Shown: positions 7,106-15,444 of the stretch, one piece after another | Layout of the letters: every line of letters begins with the position of its first letter | Position numbering within the stretch: position 1 is the first letter of the stretch | Origin: Bacteroidota bacterium | GTDB lineage: Bacteria > Bacteroidota > Ignavibacteria > Ignavibacteriales > Ignavibacteriaceae | DNA: 64,000 nt | NCBI GenBank assembly: GCA_022564295.1 | Contig: JADFLR010000023.1 | Coordinates: forward strand, 1 to 64,000 | Reading direction: 5' to 3' | Program-made: the position numbers and the translations under genes | Notes under the pieces: model-generated | Told to the model about the DNA's origin: nothing | Databases searched by the model: none | Seen by the model: only the letters and a program-made list of their open reading frames with translations

Positions 7106-8053
7106 TTAATCTTTCTGAGCATCCAGCCATCGTTCAGCATCCATCGCAGCCATACAACCTGTACCAGCGGCGGTAACTGCCTGCCTGTATTTACTATCAG
7201 CTACATCACCGGCAGCGAATACACCTTCAACACCTGTGTGAGTTGAGCCTGATTTCACTTTTAAGTAACCAAGTTCATCCATTTCGAGCTGGCCTTTGAA
7301 TATATTTGTGTTTGGTTTATGACCGATAGCAATAAACAATCCATCAGCTTTAAACTCTTCGGTGGAATGATCTATAGTATTTTCAAGAATAACTCCTGTC
7401 AGTTCTTTTTTACCGTTTTCTTCCTTACCAAGAACTTCTTTAATTACTTTATTTGTATGGAAGAAAATTTTCGGATTCTTCTTTGCTTTATCTATCATAA
7501 TTTTAGATGCACGAAATCCATCGCGCCTGTGGATGACGTGAACTTCTTTTGCATGATTAGTTAAATATGTAGCTTCCTCCATTGCAGTATCGCCGCCGCC
7601 AACTACAATTACAATTTGGTTTTTAAAGAAAAAACCATCACAAGTAGCACAGGCAGAAACACCGTGGCCCATATATTTATTTTCGCTTTCCAGCCCAAGC
7701 AACTTTGCGGATGCACCTGTAGAAATTATTACAGCATCTGCAGTATATTCATCTTCGTAAGATTTTAATTTAAATGGTCTTTGAGAAAGATCAACCTCCG
7801 TAATTTCACTGAAAATACATTTGGTACCGAATCTCTCAACTTGTTTTCTCATGATATCCATTAATTCGGGTCCTTGAATTCCATTCTCGAAGCCGGGATA
7901 GTTATCAACTTCGGTAGTAATGGTTAATTGCCCGCCCGGCTGCATTCCTTCGAATATTACCGGGCTTAAATTTGCTCTTGCATTATACAAAGCTGCCGTA
8001 AATCCTGCAGGACCGGAACCAATTATTATAACTTTATGATGATTATCAGCCAT
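7106..8053 (-). CDS. trxB: Thioredoxin-disulfide reductase
   Basis: A flavoprotein that reduces thioredoxin with NADPH in the cytosol. The 315-residue length is standard for the low-molecular-weight bacterial type. Seen are the FAD-binding GSGPAG (12-17), the redox-active CATC at 135-138, the NADPH-binding [10 protein letters not shown] (152-161) and the C-terminal FAD contact [15 protein letters not shown]. The gene stands alone, with a terminator of the convergent gene downstream. An AGGTAAC-like ribosome binding site lies just before the ATG. Confidence 0.97.
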   Translation of the reverse strand: MADNHHKVIIIGSGPAGFTAALYNARANLSPVIFEGMQPGGQLTITTEVDNYPGFENGIQGPELMDIMRKQVERFGTKCIFSEITEVDLSQRPFKLKSYEDEYTADAVIISTGASAKLLGLESENKYMGHGVSACATCDGFFFKNQIVIVVGGGDTAMEEATYLTNHAKEVHVIHRRDGFRASKIMIDKAKKNPKIFFHTNKVIKEVLGKEENGKKELTGVILENTIDHSTEEFKADGLFIAIGHKPNTNIFKGQLEMDELGYLKVKSGSTHTGVEGVFAAGDVADSKYRQAVTAAGTGCMAAMDAERWLDAQKD

Positions 8054-8156
8054 TTGTTACCTCATTATCCTAAATAATTTTTATAAGTTTTATGGATTTG
8101 ATTCAACAAATTTAAGAAAGATTCAAATAGGAAACTTGCTGTGTTAAGAGACACAA

Positions 8157-9083
8157 TTATCGCTCACGAAGGAATTTTGCGTTCCTTTTCAATCCTTTTA
8201 ACTTTGTCCGGGAGATTGGACTTCCCGAAAACCTCTCTTTAAATTCTTCATTATCCATCTTATCAATTTCATTAAGATCAATTTCAATGTTTTCATTTTT
8301 GGGGTGAAAATCTTGAACAAAAGATGGCTCTGAAAATTTTATGTTCCATGGACATACATCCTGACAAATATCGCAGCCGAAAAGCCAGCCATCGAACTTA
8401 TCACTCAATTCCTGCGGCATATCTTCCTTGTTTTCTATAGTTAAATACGAAATACATTTATTTGAATCGACAACATAATCGGAAACAATTGCATCTGTTG
8501 GACAGGCATCTATACAAGCGGTACAGCTTCCGCAGAAATCGGGAATTTGATCCGCATAATCAAATTCAGCATTTGTAATTATATTTGCTATAAAAAACCA
8601 ACTTCCATAATCGCGGTTAATAATGTTAGAATGTTTGCCCATCCAGCCAATACCTGATTTAACCGCCCAAACTTTATCCATCATAGGTCCTGTATCCACG
8701 TAAGACTTACAACTAAATTTAGGATCGATATCGCACAATTCTTCTTCAAGATTTTTCAGCATTTCCCTGATAATTAGATGATAATCTTTTCCCCAGGCAT
8801 ACCGCGAAACTTTTCCTTTATTTTTATTGTTGCTGTATTGATGGTGAGTATAATAATTTAAGGTAAGAGATATGATACTTTTTGCATCAGGTAGGATTTG
8901 AGAAACATCTTTTCTTTTATCAATGTTCCTCTCCATATAACTCATCCCGCTTTGGTAACCAAGCTTTAGCCAGTCTTCTAAATTTTCAACTTCACTCGCT
9001 AACTTTTCAGCTTTTGCAAATCCAACTAAATCAAAACCGATTGATTTTGCTTTTTGGATGACAATTTCGTTTGTTAATTTCAT
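8157..9083 (-). CDS. queG: Epoxyqueuosine reductase
   Basis: QueG is a cobalamin- and iron-sulfur-dependent enzyme that reduces epoxyqueuosine to queuosine in tRNA, the last step of the Q34 modification. The 308-residue protein carries two [4Fe-4S] sites: C184, C187, C190 and C194 (CGSCTACIDACP), and C237, C240 and C244 (CDICQDVCP) with C210. The catalytic DTGP loop is at D130. Its dependence on B12 fits with the cobalamin-controlled uptake locus later in the window. The start ATG directly follows the stop of the Rieske gene (TGAATG), so the genes are translationally linked. Confidence 0.95.
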   Translation of the reverse strand: MKLTNEIVIQKAKSIGFDLVGFAKAEKLASEVENLEDWLKLGYQSGMSYMERNIDKRKDVSQILPDAKSIISLTLNYYTHHQYSNNKNKGKVSRYAWGKDYHLIIREMLKNLEEELCDIDPKFSCKSYVDTGPMMDKVWAVKSGIGWMGKHSNIINRDYGSWFFIANIITNAEFDYADQIPDFCGSCTACIDACPTDAIVSDYVVDSNKCISYLTIENKEDMPQELSDKFDGWLFGCDICQDVCPWNIKFSEPSFVQDFHPKNENIEIDLNEIDKMDNEEFKERFSGSPISRTKLKGLKRNAKFLRER

Positions 9084-9422
9084 TCACCAATTAAACCTTT
9101 TAGGAACAACCTTTACATAAATATTTTCATCAACAATTTTCACCTCATAACTATCCAATCCTCTGCTGCCGGATTTTTTGTTTCCTGTTCGCAGATCAAA
9201 CTTCCAGCCATGTGCAGGACAAACAACACAGCCATCTTCAATAATTCCATCATAAATTAAAGCTGTTTGCTGATGCGGACAAATATTATTGAGTGCAAAT
9301 ATTTTACCATTAGATTTAATTACAGCAATCTCAGTTTCATTTATAATGAACCGCTTACCGGAATCTTCTTCAATATTGTTCACACTGCAAATTTTAGTAA
9401 AACTTATTTCAGCTAAGCTCAT
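9084..9422 (-). CDS. Rieske [2Fe-2S] ferredoxin, NirD-like
   Basis: A 112-residue soluble Rieske-type protein. Cluster ligands are C48 and H50 (CPH) and C68 and H71 (CPAH), followed by GWKFDLRTG, as in NirD and dioxygenase ferredoxins. It has no signal peptide or membrane helix, so it acts in the cytosol as an electron carrier whose partner is unknown. It overlaps the metallo-hydrolase gene by 14 bases and abuts queG. One possibility is electron supply to QueG, but that is only suggested by the gene order. Confidence 0.88.
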   Translation of the reverse strand: MSLAEISFTKICSVNNIEEDSGKRFIINETEIAVIKSNGKIFALNNICPHQQTALIYDGIIEDGCVVCPAHGWKFDLRTGNKKSGSRGLDSYEVKIVDENIYVKVVPKRFNW

Positions 9423-10269
9423 CGAAACTCTTATATTTTTTATCGGGTCTAATTCCTTTTTCCGTATTCATAACAGTGCAAAATGCAACTTCAGGATCGT
9501 GACCAAAAAATAGTATCCAGTTTTCATCAGCAGCAATAGGAAGTATTTTCTTTTTTTCTTCCAAAGTTACCAATGGCTGCAGGTCATATCCCATAATATA
9601 CGGCAACGGGATGTGTGAAACAGTTGGTATTAAATCTGCACAAAACAAAATTGTATTTGAAGAATCAGATACTTTAATCATATGTTGTCCGAACGTGTGT
9701 CCGTTTATTTCGATAAACTGAATTTCATCATCAAATTCCTCATTACCGTTTATAAAATTAATAACTCCTTCTTCAAAAAGAGGAAGGAAGTTATCTTTAA
9801 TATAGCTGCCCCTGTCTCTATCTGATGGATTGACTCCCCAATCATAATTTTGTTTTTGAACATGATATTTTGCGTTTGGAAAAGCAGGAATTAGTTTGCC
9901 ATCTTTTAAAATTGTTGAGCCGCCTGTGTGATCGAAATGAAGATGAGTGAGGATAACATCAGTTATATCTTCCGGCTTAAATCCAATTTTATTTAGTGCA
10001 ATATCCATAGAATGATCTTCATCATATGCATAAATACTTTTCGATTTATCATCCCACTTATTTCCCATTCCTGTATCGATGATAATCTTTTTGCTGTCGC
10101 TTTCTAAAATTAAATGTCTTGTTGAAAGTTTTATCCTGTTGCTTTCATCCGCTGGATTTGTTTTTTGCCAAAGTGTTTTCGGGATGATACCAAACATAGC
10201 TCCGCCATCAAACCCCAAATAGCCTGAGGTAATTATTTCAAGTTTATATTTTCCTATTTCCATATTCAT
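9409..10269 (-). CDS. MBL-fold metallo-hydrolase
   Basis: A 286-residue protein of the metallo-beta-lactamase superfamily, with the zinc-binding HLHFDH motif at residues 109-114. Further ligand candidates are the histidine in NGHTFGQH and the aspartate in LFCADLIP, and FFGHDPEVAF lies near the end. Layout and length resemble the quorum-quenching-lactonase/AttM-like branch, but the substrate cannot be assigned. There is no signal peptide. It is the first gene of a tight run with the Rieske and queG genes. An alternative start lies two codons downstream (MNMEIG). Confidence 0.88.
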   Translation of the reverse strand: MNMEIGKYKLEIITSGYLGFDGGAMFGIIPKTLWQKTNPADESNRIKLSTRHLILESDSKKIIIDTGMGNKWDDKSKSIYAYDEDHSMDIALNKIGFKPEDITDVILTHLHFDHTGGSTILKDGKLIPAFPNAKYHVQKQNYDWGVNPSDRDRGSYIKDNFLPLFEEGVINFINGNEEFDDEIQFIEINGHTFGQHMIKVSDSSNTILFCADLIPTVSHIPLPYIMGYDLQPLVTLEEKKKILPIAADENWILFFGHDPEVAFCTVMNTEKGIRPDKKYKSFDELS

Positions 10270-10325
10270 TTTATTTTTAAATAACTAAAAAATACAATTT
10301 AACCGCTTCTGAATTTAAAATACAA

Positions 10326-10348
10326 AAGGACATCACAAAGATGCCCTT
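10326..10348 (-). terminator. Terminator after the ferredoxin gene
   Basis: On the minus strand AAGGGCATC pairs with GATGTCCTT (one G-U) around a short loop, followed by TTGTATTTT. It lies 24 bases downstream of the ferredoxin stop codon and separates it from the metallo-hydrolase operon. Confidence 0.6.
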
Positions 10349-10371
10349 ATAAATTAAAACAATTTCTTATG

Positions 10372-10704
10372 TTATCTTCCTAACTCATCGAGATAATCTT
10401 TTCTCTTTAATAATTCTTCCTCGGTTTCTACATGTTTCTCATCGGGAAGGCAACAATCAACAGGACAAACAGCAGCACATTGCGGTTCATCGTGAAACCC
10501 TTTACACTCTGTACATTTATCAGGGACTATGTAGAAAAATTCATCTGAATAAAAACCCGTGGCATCTGATGGTGCATTATCGTCAGGTCCATAAGATTTG
10601 CCTGCAAGTTCCCATTCAACACCGCCTTCATAAATTGCAGTATTCGGACATTCGGGTTCGCAGGCACCACAGTTAATGCACTCTTCCGTAATATAAATAG
10701 CCAT
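10372..10704 (-). CDS. 2[4Fe-4S] ferredoxin, Chlorobi-like with insertion
   Basis: A 110-residue low-potential ferredoxin. Cluster I ligands are C9, C12, C15 and C19 ([12 protein letters not shown]). The second set is C64, C67, C76 and C80, with eight residues between C67 and C76 as in Chlorobium and Allochromatium ferredoxins. It is longer than the usual roughly 60-80 residue proteins because about 25 residues are inserted between the clusters, and the C-terminus is an acidic-basic helix. It probably supplies electrons to reductive enzymes such as pyruvate:ferredoxin oxidoreductase. It appears to be a single-gene unit with its own terminator. Confidence 0.93.
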   Translation of the reverse strand: MAIYITEECINCGACEPECPNTAIYEGGVEWELAGKSYGPDDNAPSDATGFYSDEFFYIVPDKCTECKGFHDEPQCAAVCPVDCCLPDEKHVETEEELLKRKDYLDELGR

Positions 10705-10808
10705 TATTACATTCCTTTAATGGTTAGCATTCGTTAATTTATTATGCAATAAACATTTCAAATAATCAATTCAAATATTATAAAAATTCATGTGTTGTTC
10801 AAGATAAT

Positions 10809-11873
10809 TCATCTATAAAAAGCAAATAAATTAGGATTATTTTTAAATTTATATTGAATGTTGAGTTTAAAATTAACATTTAAAATTCTTGCAAAACTAT
10901 GCGCAATAAAAATTATTACCACAGGATAAACTTCATAATAATCTCTCAATTCATCCAAATATCCAAGTAATAAGGTTAATATTACTAATGGGATAAGCAT
11001 CCACAGCGATGTTTTGAGAAATTTCGGTTTTTCATTCCACTTATACAAAACGAGAAGTACTAATCCTAGAACAGTTGCCGCAAGTGTTAAATCGTAACCA
11101 GTTAACAATCTTAGATTGTGATCAATCAAATGAAACTCAATAAAAGTACCCGGATTATTTTTAAAGACGAAATACAGTAAACTCTTAACCAAAATGAATG
11201 TCGCAAGTTGGGCTACCAATAATTTGTTAAACAATTCTTTATTAAGACCGCTTTTATAAAAAATATAGAAGACGAGCGTGAGCAGTATTGTTGTTTCCTT
11301 GTTAATGCAGCCAACTAAAAATATTATCAGAAATTTTTTCCAACCCTGTTTATATAAAAATATTAAGCCGAGTGTGTAAAGGAGCAGAAGAGGGAAATCG
11401 TAGATGAAGCTCGTATACTGAAACATTGCCGGTAAACCAAGTAAAGCTAAAACAGATACAGAGTCGGCAAACCAAGAAGATGTATTATAGAAAAGAATGA
11501 AGAGATGTCTTACTGCGATTGAAAATCCCCAAAGTGAGAGAAACATTATCAACATCGCAAAGGAATATTCTACAGCTAACTCCTTTTCCCACTTCAGTTT
11601 CTTAAAAAGTTTGTTTAACGAAATGCTGTCTTCAATTTTAATTGAGATTGTATTCCTGAGTGTTTGAGGAATCGGCGCTGAGAGCACTCTTACTGTTGCA
11701 GGCAGTAAAACCCGGTAAACATACGGTTTTGAAGCTTTGCCGTAAATCATATCGCCAAACATTGATGGTTTGTCATCGTTTATTCCGGGGAAAATAACAA
11801 ATATTATCAACACACAGCCGGCTATTAAAGCTGTAACAAAATAATAGGTGAATTTATGGAGTTTACTGTTCAT
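10809..11873 (-). CDS. Polytopic membrane protein, glycosyltransferase-like
   Basis: A 354-residue protein with about eight or nine hydrophobic helices. After the first helix comes a luminal-type loop with GDMIYGKASKPYVYRVLLP, a motif I associate with uncharacterised membrane proteins of the mannosyltransferase/PMT-like kind in Bacteroidota. No catalytic residues can be assigned, so the function is unknown. It lies six bases downstream of a broken small membrane-protein gene that may once have been its operon partner. Codon use and composition are like its neighbours. Confidence 0.7.
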   Translation of the reverse strand: MNSKLHKFTYYFVTALIAGCVLIIFVIFPGINDDKPSMFGDMIYGKASKPYVYRVLLPATVRVLSAPIPQTLRNTISIKIEDSISLNKLFKKLKWEKELAVEYSFAMLIMFLSLWGFSIAVRHLFILFYNTSSWFADSVSVLALLGLPAMFQYTSFIYDFPLLLLYTLGLIFLYKQGWKKFLIIFLVGCINKETTILLTLVFYIFYKSGLNKELFNKLLVAQLATFILVKSLLYFVFKNNPGTFIEFHLIDHNLRLLTGYDLTLAATVLGLVLLVLYKWNEKPKFLKTSLWMLIPLVILTLLLGYLDELRDYYEVYPVVIIFIAHSFARILNVNFKLNIQYKFKNNPNLFAFYR

Positions 11874-11879
11874 AGTGCT

Positions 11880-12146
11880 TCAGGTTATTTTTTCTGTCCT
11901 CTCCAATAATTTAATTACAGTATGGTTCAGTAAATACTTGTAGTAAACCAGGCCAATTATTTTTCCCAGGACTGCTCCAAGCACAACCAACACAAATCCT
12001 TACTCAATGGTCTGCCACTCAAGTATACTGCTAATGCCTACTATTACAAATATGAAGACCAAATATAAGAATAGAAAAACTATGACAAACTTTGCTCCAA
12101 TATCGCATCCGCATTCAAAAAAGTATCGTGAGAGTTTTTCCCCCAT
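11880..12146 (-). pseudogene. Small two-helix membrane protein broken by an in-frame TAA
   Basis: From an ATG at 12146 the frame encodes MGEKLSRYFFECGCDIGAKF and then a strongly hydrophobic helix ending in LEWQTIE. It is then cut by TAA at 12002-12000. The same frame continues without a break for 39 more residues (GFVLVVLGAVLGKIIGLVYY, then KYLLNHTVIKLLERTEKIT) to TGA at 11880. Both halves look like membrane protein, and together they give an 88-residue two-helix protein. A nonsense mutation in one gene is the simplest reading; stop-codon readthrough or two separate tiny proteins are alternatives. It ends six bases before the next membrane protein gene. Confidence 0.55.
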
Positions 12147-12286
12147 CTAAGTTTTTCGTTTTCAAATAAATAATCTAACAATAACTTGATATTGCCTTCC
12201 CGCGGCAGAAAAGATAAGGATTGATTTGAAAGAAGATCTTTCAATTCTTGTTTGCTGCGAATAGTATGTTCTATTTGATTTGTCAA
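12080..12286 (-). CDS. Small hypothetical protein, 68 residues
   Basis: An open frame of 68 codons starting at TTG (12286); no ATG is available in frame. The product is a charged soluble peptide (SKQELKDLLSNQSLSFLPRE) with no recognised domain. It overlaps the start of the broken membrane-protein frame by about 67 bases in another frame. It may be a real short gene, or a remnant like its neighbours in this degraded stretch between the toxin gene and the membrane protein. No ribosome binding site is evident. Confidence 0.35.
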   Translation of the reverse strand: MTNQIEHTIRSKQELKDLLSNQSLSFLPREGNIKLLLDYLFENEKLRWGKNSHDTFLNADAILEQSLS

Positions 12287-12372
12287 AATTCAATTAGCTT
12301 ATTTCATCTTCCATATTAATTCAATATTTACTATTTTCAAATATTTTTTAAGCATTATGAAATCTATAAATT

Positions 12373-12654
12373 CTATATGTTTTGTAAATACTGTTTTAAA
12401 TCACGGTAATAATTTTCTAATGTACCAATCATTATTAATTCAAGTGTGTTTTTCTTTATACGATAAGCTAAAAGATATTGCTGTGTTTTTAATTTGAACT
12501 TATAAACGAACACCCCTTGTAAATCGCCCTTCTTCTCCTCACCAATTTTAAGATTTTCGAGTATCTTTTTGATATGATAATCTAAAGATTTTTTCCGATC
12601 TTTGTGAAATTTTTTAACCCTGCGGGCAAATGAGGGGGATTGAATTACTTTCAT
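12373..12654 (-). CDS. RelE/ParE-family toxin
   Basis: A 93-residue protein of the RelE/ParE toxin superfamily, with the family core FKLKTQQYLLAYRI followed by IGTLENYYRDLKQYL at the C-terminus. Such toxins cleave ribosome-bound mRNA or inhibit gyrase. I chose the ATG at 12654 (MKVIQSPSFARRVKK) over a TTG nine bases upstream that lies on the antitoxin stop. The upstream gene is a ParD-like antitoxin ending five bases before this start, as expected for a type II toxin-antitoxin operon. The antitoxin appears to have lost its start codon, so whether the toxin is still active or expressed is uncertain. Confidence 0.85.
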   Translation of the reverse strand: MKVIQSPSFARRVKKFHKDRKKSLDYHIKKILENLKIGEEKKGDLQGVFVYKFKLKTQQYLLAYRIKKNTLELIMIGTLENYYRDLKQYLQNI

Positions 12655-12659
12655 AAAAA

Positions 12660-12882
12660 TCAACCGAATTTATATTCGGTTCCCCGCTTGCTATCTACCT
12701 CTTCAATTCCAATTAATATTTCTTTGATTAGTTCGAAAGACATCGTTGGATTTTGTTCGGCTATTTTCCCGATTTTTGCCCAATACTCTATCTGCCCGGT
12801 AACGGAACGATTTTCTACTTTAGATAAGGTTTTGGCTTCTCTAATTAGCTCATCAGAAATTCTTACGGCAGGACCCTGCTAT
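12660..12882 (-). pseudogene. ParD-like antitoxin with disrupted start codon
   Basis: The frame encodes QGPAVRISDELIREAKTLSK, then RSVTGQIEYWAKIGKIAEQN and a C-terminus TEYKFG. This matches the ParD_like antitoxin family (ribbon-helix-helix DNA binding plus a toxin-binding tail), about 73 residues long. No ATG, GTG or TTG start precedes it: the codon before Q is TAG. Removing one A from the ATAG at 12882-12879 restores ATG CAG GGT, exactly where homologues begin. A one-base insertion, or a sequence error, in the start codon is the best explanation. The only in-frame ATG is far downstream. Confidence 0.7.
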
Positions 12883-12969
12883 GTTATAAATTGGTCATCT
12901 CTATCAAAACTCGGTTTTGCTTAATGCCGTTATTTTTTAACTAAAGATATCAACACTATTGCCACTTTG

Positions 12970-14538
12970 TTAATCCGTTAACATTGTTTCTTCTATCTTT
13001 TTATCCAACTTCAATTTGTGATCGAGATTAGCAATTTTTAGTGTAAGCTCTGTAATAAGTGTTGAGACTTTTTCAATTTTCTCAAAGTTGATCTTCTCCA
13101 CGTCATCCGTCGGTTTATGGTAATCTTCAATCATATGATCGTAGAAGAAAACGATCGGAATGTTTAGTTTTGCATAATTATAATGATCGCTGCGATAATA
13201 ATACCTGTTGGGATCGTTCGGGTCATCAAATGTGTAATCCAATTCAAACTTTACTGTTTCCGAATTTGTCCTTTCAACAAGTTCATACAGTTCGGCGCTT
13301 AACTTACCGGAACCGATACTGTAAATTGATTCGGTGTCTTCTCTTCCAACCATATCGATGTTTATGTTAGAAACAACCCCACGCATAAAGTCACTGTTTT
13401 CCGTTAAATACTTTGAACCGAGCAGTCCTTTCTCTTCACCGGCATGAAAGACTATCAAAATTGATCTTTTATTATCTTTAAGAAGAGCAAGCCGTCTTCC
13501 GGCTTCAAGTATTGCTACAGTGCCGGAACCATTATCATCAGCACCGTTATATATTTCACCTCCGATTATTCCTTCGTGATCGTAATGAGCAGTTAATACT
13601 ACATATTCATTTTTTAATTGCTCATCTGTACCTTCAATTATTCCTATTACATTTCTTGCTTCTTTAATTTCACTATTGGTTTTGTAATTAAAAATTATTT
13701 TCTTTGTTAGATCAAATCCCGAAATCGGTTTGTTATTTTCACTTGCTTCCAAAATTTCATCGTAAGAATATTTTTCATACGAAAGTAAATCTTTCACAGA
13801 TTCTTCAGATAATAATGCAAGTGGTATGGTTTCCTTATCCGCTTCACCAGTATTTATTAACGAGATTGACGGAGATACTGAGCGTTTTTTAAGAAATCCC
13901 CAAACCCTCAGCAACCGAGCACTTGGAATGAGAAGTGCTCCAACTACCCCATGATCTTTAGCGTTCTCGATTTTATAATTACTATCACCAAATCTCTTTT
14001 CATCTTCTAAAGAAAAACCTACCTCACCTATCTTCGGGGCGCCTGATTGAAGAAGTACTATCTTACCTTTAACATCAATTCCATTATAATCATCATAGTT
14101 ATAATTTTCTGCAGTAATGCCGTATCCGGCAAAAACTATATTGCTCTCATTTCCATTATATTTATCCGAAGGCATTAGTTTTTTTGAAAAATAGAAATCA
14201 TCTCCGAGTTTCAAAACTTTTAATGAACCGTCATTGTTTATTATTGTTAATTGTGTTTCCGGTTCTACCTTTCTAACCATAATATCGAAAAACTGAAAAT
14301 AAGTTTCGTCATCTCCGAATGGTTTTACACCGTATTTTGTGAGTTCTTTGGAGATAAAAAGTGCAGCAAGTTGCTCGCCTCTTGTGGCAGTTTCTCTTCC
14401 CTCAAATAAATCGGAAGCAAGAACTTCAAGGTTTGATTGGAGATATATAAGCCCTTTTTCCCTGTCTATTTCACTTTGTCCAAAAAGAAAATGAGCCGAA
14501 AGTATTATGAGTAAGCTAAATATCTTAATGATTTTCAT
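12970..14538 (-). CDS. Secreted M28-family zinc peptidase
   Basis: A 522-residue exported aminopeptidase-like enzyme. A signal peptide (residues 1-20, ending LFGQ) is followed by a region with a PA-type insert (about 130-250) and the M28 catalytic domain. Metal and catalytic residues are visible: the histidine in LTAHYDHEG, the aspartate in YNGADDNGSGT, the glutamates in HAGEEKGLLGS, the aspartate in INIDMVGRED and the histidine in DYHKPTDDVE. It probably trims peptides outside the cytoplasm. It appears to be a single gene, without the T9SS sorting domain found in other secreted proteins of this window. Confidence 0.92.
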   Translation of the reverse strand: MKIIKIFSLLIILSAHFLFGQSEIDREKGLIYLQSNLEVLASDLFEGRETATRGEQLAALFISKELTKYGVKPFGDDETYFQFFDIMVRKVEPETQLTIINNDGSLKVLKLGDDFYFSKKLMPSDKYNGNESNIVFAGYGITAENYNYDDYNGIDVKGKIVLLQSGAPKIGEVGFSLEDEKRFGDSNYKIENAKDHGVVGALLIPSARLLRVWGFLKKRSVSPSISLINTGEADKETIPLALLSEESVKDLLSYEKYSYDEILEASENNKPISGFDLTKKIIFNYKTNSEIKEARNVIGIIEGTDEQLKNEYVVLTAHYDHEGIIGGEIYNGADDNGSGTVAILEAGRRLALLKDNKRSILIVFHAGEEKGLLGSKYLTENSDFMRGVVSNINIDMVGREDTESIYSIGSGKLSAELYELVERTNSETVKFELDYTFDDPNDPNRYYYRSDHYNYAKLNIPIVFFYDHMIEDYHKPTDDVEKINFEKIEKVSTLITELTLKIANLDHKLKLDKKIEETMLTD

Positions 14539-14598
14539 TTATGACTCTCTCTCTATAGAATATTAGTAATTTAGTTTTTGTTAAAATCTTTAATGCGT

Positions 14599-15444
14599 TC
14601 AAGGTTTTAAACCGTCATATTCAAACTGAAGATAATTCAATGCTCTATTACTTATCACCATATTTTTCTCCTGTGCAAAATTTTCTGCGTTTTGTAGATT
14701 TCCCCTATAAAACCTTAACCATAAAAAGTTAGCAATTACAATTCCGTCAAATATTCTTTCAGAAACAAAGGCATTAATTGTAAGATAACCCCAGAGAACA
14801 TTCCAGCCAAGTGATAAAAGCCCACTAATATACTCACCTGTGTAAATTTGTCCGGCTCCGGGAATTATATAAGAAATAGTTTTAGCAAACGATACGGAAT
14901 ACAAATCATCATCCACCTCTTCTGCTAAAGCTTTTAGCACATGGGTTGTATCAATCTCAGCAAAAGTTTGAGCTGCTTGTTCCCAATCATCAGCAAACAT
15001 ATAAGCCCACCCGCGCCAGTATTTTATTTCATCGGACCTATCTGTAAATCGTTCATCAGTTTCGAGAATATCGAGCAGATTAATCGCTCTCCGCGTTGTT
15101 CTTCTTAAAATATTTATCCTGATAATTTCAATTCTTGTATTGTATAACTCATCAATGTTTATTGCATTTATTTCCGCTAAAGTTAAATAACGTATTGCAT
15201 CGGAAAATTTAGCCCCCTGCTTATAACTTTTACCGATGAGCATGTTGGCTTCGTAATTGAATTCACCCTTTTCATCAAAGAATAATAAACGCTTTAACTC
15301 GGTTACAGTATCAAAATAATTTTCATTGCTGTAAAGTTTTTTTGCAAAGTTGAATTGTGCATCAAATGAATTCTGAGCAAACGAAGCACTGCTAATAAGC
15401 AAAATAGTTGTAGCAATATGTTTCCTGTTAATCACAAAATTCAT
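14599..15444 (-). CDS. TPR-containing secreted/membrane protein with PGAGQIY motif
   Basis: I chose the ATG at 15444, which gives 281 residues starting MNFVINRKHIATTILL with a signal peptide ending SFAQ; an earlier in-frame start at 15483 would add an unlikely extension. Residues 25-190 are helical TPR-like repeats (QFNFAKKLYSNENYFDTVTE). Then comes ISYIIPGAGQIYTGEY followed by hydrophobic helices, similar to TM2/DUF5683-like modules in envelope proteins. It overlaps the upstream paralogue-like gene by 17 bases. The function is unknown. The tight operon with a similar protein and a YidD-like protein suggests one joint envelope role. Confidence 0.75.
   Translation of the reverse strand: MNFVINRKHIATTILLISSASFAQNSFDAQFNFAKKLYSNENYFDTVTELKRLLFFDEKGEFNYEANMLIGKSYKQGAKFSDAIRYLTLAEINAINIDELYNTRIEIIRINILRRTTRRAINLLDILETDERFTDRSDEIKYWRGWAYMFADDWEQAAQTFAEIDTTHVLKALAEEVDDDLYSVSFAKTISYIIPGAGQIYTGEYISGLLSLGWNVLWGYLTINAFVSERIFDGIVIANFLWLRFYRGNLQNAENFAQEKNMVISNRALNYLQFEYDGLKP

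Noticed and set aside
12640-12924. Plus-strand open frame over the antitoxin
   Set aside because: The minus strand encodes a clear ParD-like sequence here; the plus frame has no recognisable product.
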